From GCA-2726245 sp035513655 (lineage in GTDB: Bacteria > Planctomycetota > Planctomycetia > Pirellulales > Pirellulaceae): DNA of 30,483 nucleotides. Of this stretch, positions 24,063 through 30,171 are shown piece after piece. The stretch's first letter is position 1; every line of letters begins with the position of its first letter. Under the pieces are notes generated by a model, which saw only the letters and a program-made list of their open reading frames with translations, had not been told where the DNA came from and ran no database searches. A program made the position numbers and the translations under genes. The DNA is taken from positions 1-30,483 of the forward strand of contig DATKBV010000639.1 of assembly GCA_035513655.1 (NCBI GenBank), read 5' to 3'.

Positions 24063-24707
24063 ATGAGATGTCGTACAATTGTGCCCGCGTTACTCGCGGC
24101 TGGCCTGTTTTGTTTGGCTAGCTCCAACGCAAACGCTTTCGAGCTTTTCGATCGCGTGATGAATCTTGGTGGCGACTATGGTGTCGCGCAAAAGAACGGT
24201 GGTGATGCCTGCCAGAAGGGCGGAGCAGCACAAAAAGGTGGATGTGGAGCTCACCAGAAGGGTGGCTGTGGAGCTGCTCAAAAGGGTGGATGCGATGGCA
24301 AGGGTGGTGCTTGCCAAAAGGGTGGCCACGGTGCTGCTCAAAAGGGTGGACACGGCTTGTTCGGTGGTGCTCACCAAAAGGGTGGCCACGGTGCTGCTCA
24401 AAAAGGTGGCTGTGACGGCAAGAACGGTGCCTGCCAAAAGGGTGGCTGCGGTGCCGCTCAAAAAGGACCTGCGCAAAAGGGTTGCGATGACTGCTCGAAG
24501 GGCGGACATCGCCGCGCTTCGCTGTTTTCTGGCCTAAGCGGCGGCAAGGGTGGCGCTCACCAAAAGGGTGACTGCGGAGCTCACCAAAAGGGCGGTTGTG
24601 ATGCCTCGCAAAAAGGTGGATGTGGCGCTTCCCAAAAGGGCGGATGCGGTGCCTCCCAGAAGGGTGACTGCGGCGCTTCCCAAAAGGGCGGCATCTTCCA
24701 GAAGTAA
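24063..24707 (+). CDS. Secreted Cys/His-rich QKG-repeat protein, unknown function
   Basis: AGGAG about ten bases before ATG 24063 sets the start of this 214-residue protein. Residues 1-25 form a signal peptide ending NANA. After a short FELFDRVMNLGGDYG segment, almost the whole protein is made of units of 6 to 11 residues of the type QKGG-C/H-GA: about 18 QKG motifs, mostly preceded by A, H, C or S, with some 15 cysteines and several histidines. A short non-repetitive patch (HRRASLFSGLSGG) divides the repeats into an A/C/H-type and an S/H-type block. Regular spacing of Cys and His suggests metal binding or disulfide cross-linking outside the cell; this is inference. It lies directly before the feo operon but has its own terminator. 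I do not recognise a described family. Confidence 0.8.
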   Translation: MRCRTIVPALLAAGLFCLASSNANAFELFDRVMNLGGDYGVAQKNGGDACQKGGAAQKGGCGAHQKGGCGAAQKGGCDGKGGACQKGGHGAAQKGGHGLFGGAHQKGGHGAAQKGGCDGKNGACQKGGCGAAQKGPAQKGCDDCSKGGHRRASLFSGLSGGKGGAHQKGDCGAHQKGGCDASQKGGCGASQKGGCGASQKGDCGASQKGGIFQK

Positions 24708-24774
24708 ACATCTTCGGCAACTGTCATCGAGCGAGATCCCTCCGTGGACCCGCCCGCAGTCGCCGAGATAACGA

Positions 24775-24818
24775 TCAAAAAAGAGCCTCGCTTTGTAACC
24801 GGGGCTCTTTTTTTGTTT
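24775..24818 (+). terminator. Intrinsic terminator after the QKG-repeat protein gene
   Basis: AAAAAAGAGCC (24777-24787) pairs with GGCTCTTTTTTT (from 24803) around a 15-base loop, and the T-run continues into GTTTCTTG. This is a textbook rho-independent terminator about 70 bases after the stop. It separates this gene from feo. The A-tract before the stem could make it work in both directions. Confidence 0.9.
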
Positions 24819-24833
24819 CTTGCATGCCAAGCA

Positions 24834-24949
24834 AATCAACTGTGGCCGTTGCTAATCATTGCGCTTTACTGACCTCTGACCTCTGACCTCTGACCTCTGA
24901 CCTCTGACCTCTGAAGCGAATCAACTGTGGCCGTTGCTAATCATTGCGC
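24834..24949. repeat. Two 31-bp direct repeats flanking a TGACCTC heptamer array
   Basis: The same 31 bases, starting AATCAACTGTGGCCGTTGCT and ending GCGC, occur at 24834-24864 and 24919-24949, exactly 85 bases apart. Between them TGACCTC is repeated six times without error (24870-24911). The repeats contain AATCATT, the seven-base core of a Fur box, though the flanks are not symmetric. The block lies between the terminator and the feo operator, so it belongs to the feo upstream region. Confidence 0.85.
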
Positions 24950-24973
24950 AGAGGATTATGATCTAGAAATATT

Positions 24974-24992
24974 ACTGAGACTCAGTCTCAGT
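24974..24992. promoter_or_regulatory. Perfect 19-bp palindrome, candidate Fur-type operator of feo
   Basis: ACTGAGACTCAGTCTCAGT is a perfect 9-1-9 dyad ending 31 bases before the feoA start. It matches the Fur-type consensus form ATTGAGAATCATTCTCAAT at 15 of 19 positions, and the four differences are symmetric. With feo genes directly downstream, binding by a Fur-family repressor with iron is the natural reading. The regulator itself is not in the window. Confidence 0.65.
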
Positions 24993-25023
24993 CGAATCGC
25001 TTCTTATTTCCGGAGTCCGCGCC

Positions 25024-25278
25024 GTGGATGAAGGTGAATTAGTTCCGCTAAACATGCTGTTACGAGGGCAATGTGCTTTAATCGAGCAATTGGTCGGTCA
25101 GGCGGAACTCGTTCATCGGCTGGAGGAACTCGGGCTTCGCGTGGGGATACCGATCGAGATGCTCCAACCGGGATCTCCCTGTATTGTGCGAGTCGCTGAC
25201 CAAAAGCTCTGTTTTCGTGACGCGGATCTGTTCAGTGTCATCGTTCGGCCAGGGGTGACAAGTTGCCACAAGTCATAA
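25024..25278 (+). CDS. feoA: FeoA domain protein (first copy)
   Basis: The 84-residue SH3-like FeoA protein starts with GTG 25024, preceded by GGAG eight bases earlier. Typical features are PLNMLLRGQCALIEQLVG at the N-terminus, LVHRLEELGLRVGIPIEML in the middle and the final beta strands with KLCFRDADLFSVIV. FeoA proteins are small cytoplasmic partners of the FeoB ferrous iron transporter. It is the first gene after the Fur-like palindrome. The sequence is more divergent than the second copy, which suggests specialised rather than redundant function. Confidence 0.9.
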   Translation: MDEGELVPLNMLLRGQCALIEQLVGQAELVHRLEELGLRVGIPIEMLQPGSPCIVRVADQKLCFRDADLFSVIVRPGVTSCHKS

Positions 25279-25417
25279 ATTGCGGAGAATTATAAATTGA
25301 CTGTGTTTGCGGGGGCGGCCCAATCTCTGGCGAGATTGGCTACCTGGCGAGATTGGCTACCTGGCGAGATTGGCTACATCATAAAATTGCGGGGAGTTAT
25401 AAATTGACTGTGTTGGC
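25273..25417. repeat. Duplicated feoA2 leader plus 17-bp triplicate
   Basis: A segment of about 38 bases containing an SD-like purine run and TATAAATTGACTGTGTT occurs at 25273-25310, overlapping the feoA1 stop, and again at 25379-25417, where it is the true start of the second feoA. Between them CTGGCGAGATTGGCTAC is repeated three times exactly (25327-25343, 25344-25360, 25361-25377). The first leader copy opens a reading frame from TTG 25297 of only about 36 codons, which stops at the second TTG. This looks like a local slippage or recombination duplication. Confidence 0.85.
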
Positions 25418-25634
25418 CGACGCCCGAGTGGGGCAGAGCGGACGAATCCTGCAAGTGGAAGGGATGGACGATGTCGCGATTCGACTGCTCGAAATGGGCC
25501 TGACACCCGGTGTCGAATTTGAATTCCTCGGCATTGCACCCTTGGGCGATCCCCTCGAAATTGAGATCCGTGGATACCGTTTGAGCCTTCGCAAAAGCGA
25601 GGCCGCTCGCGTCACGATCGAACTCACCGCTTAA
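25404..25634 (+). CDS. feoA: FeoA domain protein (second copy)
   Basis: TTG 25404 is preferred as start because GGGGAG lies seven bases upstream and FeoA proteins begin at this point (LTVLADARVGQSGRI). The open frame upstream to 25353 only reads the 17-bp repeats. The 76-residue protein shows the standard FeoA core: VAIRLLEMGLTPGVEFEFLG, GDPLEIEIRGYRLSLRKSEA and VTIEL. It is expected to bind FeoB and modulate iron uptake. It is followed 30 bases later by feoB. A TTG start would lower its translation relative to its neighbours. Confidence 0.9.
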   Translation: MTVLADARVGQSGRILQVEGMDDVAIRLLEMGLTPGVEFEFLGIAPLGDPLEIEIRGYRLSLRKSEAARVTIELTA

Positions 25635-25664
25635 CCGTCGCCCCGCCTTTGACCTGCCATCAAC

Positions 25665-27770
25665 ATGCCCGCCGAAACCTCCACGCAAACTCTGACCGTC
25701 GCCTTGCTCGGTAACCCAAACACTGGCAAGTCGACGCTGTTCAGCGCGCTCTGCGGGGTCCGGCAGCGAACTGGAAACTATCCAGGCGTTACGGTCGAGA
25801 AGAAACTCGGTCGAGCTGAATTTCATGGGCAACTCTTTACGATCGTCGATCTGCCCGGCTCTTACAGCCTCGCCCCTCGGTCGCCTGACGAGATGATCGC
25901 GGTCGATGTTTTGCTCGGGCGACAGAATGCCGTGGACGAGCCCGATGCCGTTTTGTGTATCGTCGATGCCAGCAACTTGGAACGAAATCTTTATCTCGTC
26001 AGTCAAGTCCTTGAACTCGGCAAACCAACGGTCATCGCGCTCAACATGGTGGACGTGGCTCGGGACCGAGGCATGACGATCGACGTCGACTTGCTCCGCA
26101 AGCGGCTTCACGTTCCGGTCATCGAGATTCAAGCCAATCGCAAATGGGGGCTCGTGGAACTCAAGCAGGCACTAGTCGATACGCTGAAGGTCAAGCAAGC
26201 GCCGCCGGAAAGTCCGTTTCCGGAACCCTTTCAGGCAGAAGTCATCAAGCTGGAATCGCACTTCGAGCAAGAATTCGGCACCCCCCTGCCGCGATATCTC
26301 GCCGAGCGTCTCTTGCTCGACACCAGCGGCTACCTCTCACACGGTGGAATCCGCGAGATTAACGATTCGATCCAAACGGCAATTTCGGCATCGCGTCAGC
26401 GGTTGGCCGGTGCCGGCATGCCGGTTCCCGCCGTCGAAGCGATGGCTCGGTATCAGTGGATCGGCAAGTTACTCGATGGCGTTGTGCAGCGTCCCCGATC
26501 GCGGCCGCAAAGCTTCAGCGACAAGCTCGATCGTGTCCTCACGCATCGGATCTGGGGAACAATCTTCTTCGTCGTCTTGATGGTCGTCCTGTTCCAGGCG
26601 GTGTTTTGGATCGCGGGTCCGGCATCCGATCTCATCGACTGGCTGAAGACGCATGCGGCAACGTTCGTCGCCGCGGGACTCGCGGAAGGGGCATTCAAGT
26701 CACTGATTATCGACGGTGCCATCGAAGGCGTCGGAGGAGTCCTCGTCTTCTTGCCGCAGATCTTTGTACTTTTTTTGTTTATCGCGATTCTCGAAGACTG
26801 TGGCTACATGTCGCGAGCCGCCTATCTGATGGACCGCCTCATGTCGCGAATTGGGCTGAGCGGCAAATCGTTCATTCCGCTGCTGTCGTCCTTCGCGTGT
26901 GCGGTGCCTGGCATCATGTCCGCGCGTGTCATCGAGAACCCGCGCGACCGGCTGATCACGATCCTCGTCGCGCCGCTGATGAGTTGCAGCGCCCGGCTCC
27001 CCGTCTACACGCTGCTGATCGGTGCGTTTATACCAAACCAACGGTTCTTGGGCCTGTTCGGCTTACAAGGCCTCACCATGTTTGCCATGTATGCGGTTGG
27101 AATCGTCACCGCGGTTTTCGTGGCACTCGTCCTGCGCCGGACGATTCTCCCAGGTGCGACGCCGCCCTTTGTGATGGAACTGCCTGGCTACAAGGTGCCG
27201 GGGATCGGCATCGTGTTGTACCGCATGCTCGATCGCGGCTGGGCGTTTGTGCGGCGCGCTGGCACCTTGATATTCGCAGTTACCATTTTGGTTTGGGCCG
27301 CGGCCTATTACCCGCGAGACGAGTCGGCCGCGAATCCCAGCGAACAACTGCGACAAAGCTTTCTCGGGCAGGCCGGCCAGTTCGTCGAACCAGTGGTTCG
27401 GCCGTTGGGCTGGGATTGGAAGATCGGTTGCGCGGCGATTGCATCGTTTCCGGCCCGCGAAGTCGTCATCGCGACACTTGGCGTGATCTATAATCTGGGA
27501 GAGGATGAAGACGAAGAATCCGAGACGCTTCGCGAGACGTTGCGATCGGCGACTTGGGAGGGAACGGACCGAAAGGTCTTCAATGTTCCCGTCGCGTTGT
27601 CGATCATGGTGTTTTTCGCATTGTGTGCTCAGTGTTCGTCGACGCTGGCTGTCATCAAACGCGAAACCAACAGCTGGCGATGGCCCGCGTTCACGTTTGT
27701 CTACATGACTGGCTTAGCTTACGTCGCAGCCCTGCTCACTTATCAAATCGGAAGCTTGTTCGTGGGGTGA
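25665..27770 (+). CDS. feoB: Ferrous iron transport protein B
   Basis: The 701-residue inner-membrane transporter takes up Fe(II). The N-terminal G domain is complete: G1 GNPNTGKST at residues 16-24, G3 DLPG at 62-65 and G4 NMVD at 127-130, followed by the helical NFeoB bundle. The membrane domain has the expected Gate motifs, with conserved cysteines in the segment SFACAVPGIMSARVIENP and in LMSCSARLPVYTLLIGAF, and a second Gate half around FPAREVVIATLGVIYNLG. The end FFALCAQCSSTLAVIKRET is also typical. Length is slightly below the E. coli protein. It lies in an operon with two feoA genes and a Cys-rich small protein, downstream of the Fur-like palindrome. Confidence 0.98.
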   Translation: MPAETSTQTLTVALLGNPNTGKSTLFSALCGVRQRTGNYPGVTVEKKLGRAEFHGQLFTIVDLPGSYSLAPRSPDEMIAVDVLLGRQNAVDEPDAVLCIVDASNLERNLYLVSQVLELGKPTVIALNMVDVARDRGMTIDVDLLRKRLHVPVIEIQANRKWGLVELKQALVDTLKVKQAPPESPFPEPFQAEVIKLESHFEQEFGTPLPRYLAERLLLDTSGYLSHGGIREINDSIQTAISASRQRLAGAGMPVPAVEAMARYQWIGKLLDGVVQRPRSRPQSFSDKLDRVLTHRIWGTIFFVVLMVVLFQAVFWIAGPASDLIDWLKTHAATFVAAGLAEGAFKSLIIDGAIEGVGGVLVFLPQIFVLFLFIAILEDCGYMSRAAYLMDRLMSRIGLSGKSFIPLLSSFACAVPGIMSARVIENPRDRLITILVAPLMSCSARLPVYTLLIGAFIPNQRFLGLFGLQGLTMFAMYAVGIVTAVFVALVLRRTILPGATPPFVMELPGYKVPGIGIVLYRMLDRGWAFVRRAGTLIFAVTILVWAAAYYPRDESAANPSEQLRQSFLGQAGQFVEPVVRPLGWDWKIGCAAIASFPAREVVIATLGVIYNLGEDEDEESETLRETLRSATWEGTDRKVFNVPVALSIMVFFALCAQCSSTLAVIKRETNSWRWPAFTFVYMTGLAYVAALLTYQIGSLFVG

Positions 27771-27774
27771 TGCA

Positions 27775-27981
27775 ATGACCTGGACTTGGCAAGATATCGT
27801 CGCGCTCTCGATCGTAGGTGTTGCCTGTACCTACGTCGCATCTCTCATCTATCAGCGGCTACGTCGCCGCAACGCGGGCGCGTGCGGCGGCGGATGTTTT
27901 GGATGCGAGCAGGCAGAACCCGCGCTACCGCAACCGCTCATTCAAATCGGAGCTACGGTGGATCTTCCCCGCCGGGATTGA
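27775..27981 (+). CDS. FeoB-associated Cys-rich membrane protein
   Basis: The 68-residue protein begins four bases after the feoB stop, with GGGGTG upstream. It has one transmembrane helix (DIVALSIVGVACTYVASLIY), a basic stop-transfer stretch (RLRRR) and a short Cys cluster ACGGGCFGC. This is the layout of the FeoB-associated Cys-rich family found directly after feoB, which takes the place of FeoC in many bacteria and may handle incoming iron. Its last 29 bases overlap the convergent yidD gene. Confidence 0.88.
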   Translation: MTWTWQDIVALSIVGVACTYVASLIYQRLRRRNAGACGGGCFGCEQAEPALPQPLIQIGATVDLPRRD

Positions 27982-28192
27982 ACGGATTGCAGCGACAGAT
28001 CCGCCAGATCCCGCGCAGCGCACCTCGGAGCGGTCCGTACTTTTCGACGGCTTGGATGAAGTAACTGCTGCATGTCGGATGAAAGCGGCAGTTGCGGCCA
28101 AGGAACGGGCTGAGGCAGATCTGATACAGGCGTACGAGGCCGATCAGGATGCGGCTGGGCAAGTCGACGAACAACATCCGCAGCAAGCTCAC
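27953..28192 (-). CDS. yidD: Membrane protein insertion efficiency factor YidD
   Basis: The 79-residue protein has the YidD signature: LIGLVRLYQICLSPFLGRNC, then CRFHPTCSSYFIQAVEKYG and the end RICRCNPFNPGGEDPP. YidD helps YidC-mediated membrane protein insertion and associates with the inner membrane through an amphipathic helix. GTG at 28192 overlaps the rnpA stop (GTGA), the usual rnpA-yidD coupling. yidC is not in the window on this side. Confidence 0.96.
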   Translation of the reverse strand: MSLLRMLFVDLPSRILIGLVRLYQICLSPFLGRNCRFHPTCSSYFIQAVEKYGPLRGALRGIWRICRCNPFNPGGEDPP

Positions 28193-28569
28193 GAATGTTT
28201 CTCCGGCAGCTTTCTCACGATCCGCTCCGCGAGTGAACGAAGTGATGCTCGGATGTTTCGAAAGTCAGGAGCGGCACCTCGACGCGGGCGGACGACCATA
28301 TCGAGGCCGCCAGGCAACTCGCTTTGCTGTGTGCGAAACGCTTCACGAAGCAAGCGTTTCCAGCGATTCCGCACGATCGCATTGCCGACCTTTCGTGACA
28401 CCGACAAGCCGATTCGCGAGCACTCAAGCTCATTCCAACACCCATTCATCACCAGCACGTCATCCGCGGCATACGCTTTCCCGCCAAAGACGCGATCGAA
28501 CTCCGCTTGCTTGCGTAATCGAACCGGCTTTGGAAATCCGTGTATCTTCCGCGAACTGTTTCCGCTCAT
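28189..28569 (-). CDS. rnpA: Ribonuclease P protein component
   Basis: The 126-residue basic protein assists the RNase P RNA in maturing tRNA 5' ends. It shows the RnpA motifs RLRKQAEFDRVF near the N-terminus and the RNR-type signature RIGLSVSRKVGNAIVRNRWKRLLREAFR (residues about 52-79). GGAGAG precedes the ATG. It overlaps yidD by four bases downstream and the small membrane protein gene by four bases upstream. In most bacteria rpmH lies immediately upstream; here that place is taken by a membrane protein and a J-domain gene. Confidence 0.96.
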   Translation of the reverse strand: MSGNSSRKIHGFPKPVRLRKQAEFDRVFGGKAYAADDVLVMNGCWNELECSRIGLSVSRKVGNAIVRNRWKRLLREAFRTQQSELPGGLDMVVRPRRGAAPDFRNIRASLRSLAERIVRKLPEKHS

Positions 28570-28859
28570 TCGCTCTCCGGCTCAGGCGCTTCATCCAGCG
28601 GCGGCACAAGCGGTTTATGAGCCCAGTCGTCGGGGTTGACCTCGGGCTCGCGCCGACGGGGTTTCTTTTCGATCCCCATATAGCGTCTGGCGGCGCGACC
28701 GCCCAGCCACACGAGCGCGATCATCGCGAAGCCAAGAATGACGAGTCCGGCGAGCGTCGCCAAGACCTTGGCTCGCGTCTGAGGATCGAGCCGCCGAAGC
28801 AAGGGCTCGGCTTGTTGTGCCAGGATCCAAGACGAATCGAGCAGGTCGAAACTCATCAT
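28566..28859 (-). CDS. Small single-pass membrane protein, unknown function
   Basis: The 97-residue protein starts at ATG 28859, two bases after the J-domain gene stop; a second ATG follows at once. A short N-terminal helix (AQQAEPLLRRLDPQTRAKVLATL) precedes one transmembrane segment (about 39-59: AGLVILGFAMIALVWLG). A basic stretch and an acidic, proline-rich cytoplasmic tail complete it. It overlaps rnpA by four bases, so it is part of the same operon. I do not recognise a family. The tight packing with rnpA and yidD suggests a role near the membrane, but nothing more can be said. Confidence 0.78.
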   Translation of the reverse strand: MMSFDLLDSSWILAQQAEPLLRRLDPQTRAKVLATLAGLVILGFAMIALVWLGGRAARRYMGIEKKPRRREPEVNPDDWAHKPLVPPLDEAPEPESE

Positions 28860-28861
28860 TC

Positions 28862-29821
28862 TTACCAACGCAAATCGGTTCGCGGCTGCAGTTCATGTTT
28901 CGCGTCGAACTGACGCAGCAGTTCTTCACTTTCCGCGTCGATCTCGCGCGGTAGAACAATTTGGATCTCGGCGTAAAGATCACCGGGGCTCACCTTCGAT
29001 TGGACGCCGTGTCCCTTGACTCGCAGGCGTTTGCCGCTCGACGTGCCGGGCGGGATTGTCAGCGTGATCACGCCTTTCGGAGTCGGCACATCGATCTTCC
29101 CGCCCAAGCCAGCCTCGGCCAGTGTGACGGGGACATCGACTTCAAGATTGTTTCCGCGGCGTCGAAAATGCGGATGCGGTGCCGCCTTGACGGTGATCAA
29201 AATGTCACCGGCCTGCCCGCCGTTGGAACTTTGTTCGCCCTGGCCGCGTAGCCGAATCGTCTTACCGTCCTCGATGCCGGCGGGGATTTTCACCGCAATG
29301 GCTTCGACTTTCCCATCGGGGCGTTTCACATTGATCCTGGCTTCGCCGCCCGTCACCGCGGTATGGAAGGGAATGTCGAGCTGGTGCGTCAAGTCCGCAC
29401 CTTTGCGCGGCCGCTGACGTGTGCGACGCGCCCCGCCACCTGCACCGCCCCCGAACTGGCGAAAGATATCGCCGAAGCCCCCTTCAAATCCGCCTTGGGC
29501 ACCGCCTCCGAAGAACTGACTGAAGTCAACTTCCGTTTGTCCGCCGGCACCCGTTGCATGGGTTCGCCAAGGTCCGCCACCCGGTCCTCCAGCCCCCATC
29601 GATTCGAACGAGCTGCCATAACGATCGTACATCTCGCGCTTCTCAGAATCGTTCAAGACCTCATAAGCCTTTTGAATCTCTTGAAATTTGCGTTTAGCCG
29701 TCGCATCGTCGGGATTGACGTCCGGGTGGTATTTCCGGGCCAATTTGCGATATGCCTTCTGAATATCGGCTGCGGAGGCATCGCGGCCAACGCTCAGAAC
29801 CTTGTAATAGTCGTCTTCCAT
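28862..29821 (-). CDS. J-domain co-chaperone, DnaJ/CbpA-type without zinc finger
   Basis: The 319-residue protein has an N-terminal J domain with HPD at residues 32-34, a Gly/Phe-rich linker (about 80-130, FGGG and GGFGDIF repeats) and two C-terminal substrate-binding beta domains (GGEARINVKRPDGK, IPAGIEDGKTIRLRGQGE, PHPHFRRRGNNLEVDVPVTL). The four CxxCxGxG zinc motifs of true DnaJ are absent, which makes it a class B, CbpA-like protein. It should stimulate DnaK ATPase and deliver substrates. It leads the operon with the small membrane protein, rnpA and yidD. Confidence 0.94.
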   Translation of the reverse strand: MEDDYYKVLSVGRDASAADIQKAYRKLARKYHPDVNPDDATAKRKFQEIQKAYEVLNDSEKREMYDRYGSSFESMGAGGPGGGPWRTHATGAGGQTEVDFSQFFGGGAQGGFEGGFGDIFRQFGGGAGGGARRTRQRPRKGADLTHQLDIPFHTAVTGGEARINVKRPDGKVEAIAVKIPAGIEDGKTIRLRGQGEQSSNGGQAGDILITVKAAPHPHFRRRGNNLEVDVPVTLAEAGLGGKIDVPTPKGVITLTIPPGTSSGKRLRVKGHGVQSKVSPGDLYAEIQIVLPREIDAESEELLRQFDAKHELQPRTDLRW

Positions 29822-29991
29822 GTCACTCGCGTGGTGCTATATCAGTTGCTTGATGTGCGTTGCTGCGATCCGTCGCAATCGTAATGCCATTCTAAGACCC
29901 TGCTGCGATTCCCATCAAGCGGCAGGCGGGGTCTGGCTATTTGAAAATGTGACTTTATCAACTCCGCGACGAGTCATCCGAGGAGGATGGC
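29822..29991. other. Upstream region of the J-domain gene
   Basis: With the inverted repeat next to it, this is part of a 350-base gap between the minus-strand J-domain gene and the plus-strand gene at 30172. It must hold the J-domain promoter. I see no credible open reading frame, no CIRCE-like inverted repeat and no clear promoter hexamers. Confidence 0.4.
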
Positions 29992-30071
29992 ACCGCAGAG
30001 GACGCGGAGGTACGCAGAGGGAAGAGACTTGCATTTGCCCCACCTCTGCGTACCTCCGCGCACTCTGCGGT
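29992..30071. repeat. 29-bp inverted repeat (ACCGCAGAG...GTACGCAGAGG type)
   Basis: The arms at 29992-30020 and 30043-30071 are complementary at 27 of 29 positions, with a 22-base spacer. The motif GCGGAGGTACGCAGAGG is of an interspersed type that I associate with planctomycete and other environmental genomes, from memory only. It has no coding capacity or T-tract. It lies between divergent genes, 101 bases before the start at 30172. Confidence 0.8.
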
Positions 30072-30171
30072 AGAATCAACAGCCGACCCAGCCCGGTGGT
30101 CTGGATTTCAAGTTCGAACGCCTGCGGCTGGCCGTTAAACCGGGTTACTCCACGATTATAAAGAGAGATCG

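Noticed and set aside
23147..24127. 326-codon minus-strand frame over the thioredoxin-fold gene and the following gap
   Set aside because: Most of it is antisense to a supported gene; the part in the gap has no start with a ribosome binding site and no recognisable domain.
24090..24720. Long minus-strand reading frames opposite the QKG-repeat gene, rich in Leu/Thr/Ser or His/Arg
   Set aside because: They are the complement of a low-complexity repeat with no stop codons, lack ribosome binding sites and look like translation of repeats in wrong frames.
24870..24914. TGACCTC array considered as a CRISPR array
   Set aside because: Units are only seven bases, directly adjacent, without spacers and with no cas genes in the window.
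26456..27493. 345-codon plus-strand frame within feoB
   Set aside because: It is a shifted frame of feoB with Arg/His-rich composition and no motifs.
28149..28913. Plus-strand frames across rnpA and the small membrane protein gene
   Set aside because: They are antisense to well-supported minus-strand genes and have an atypical composition.
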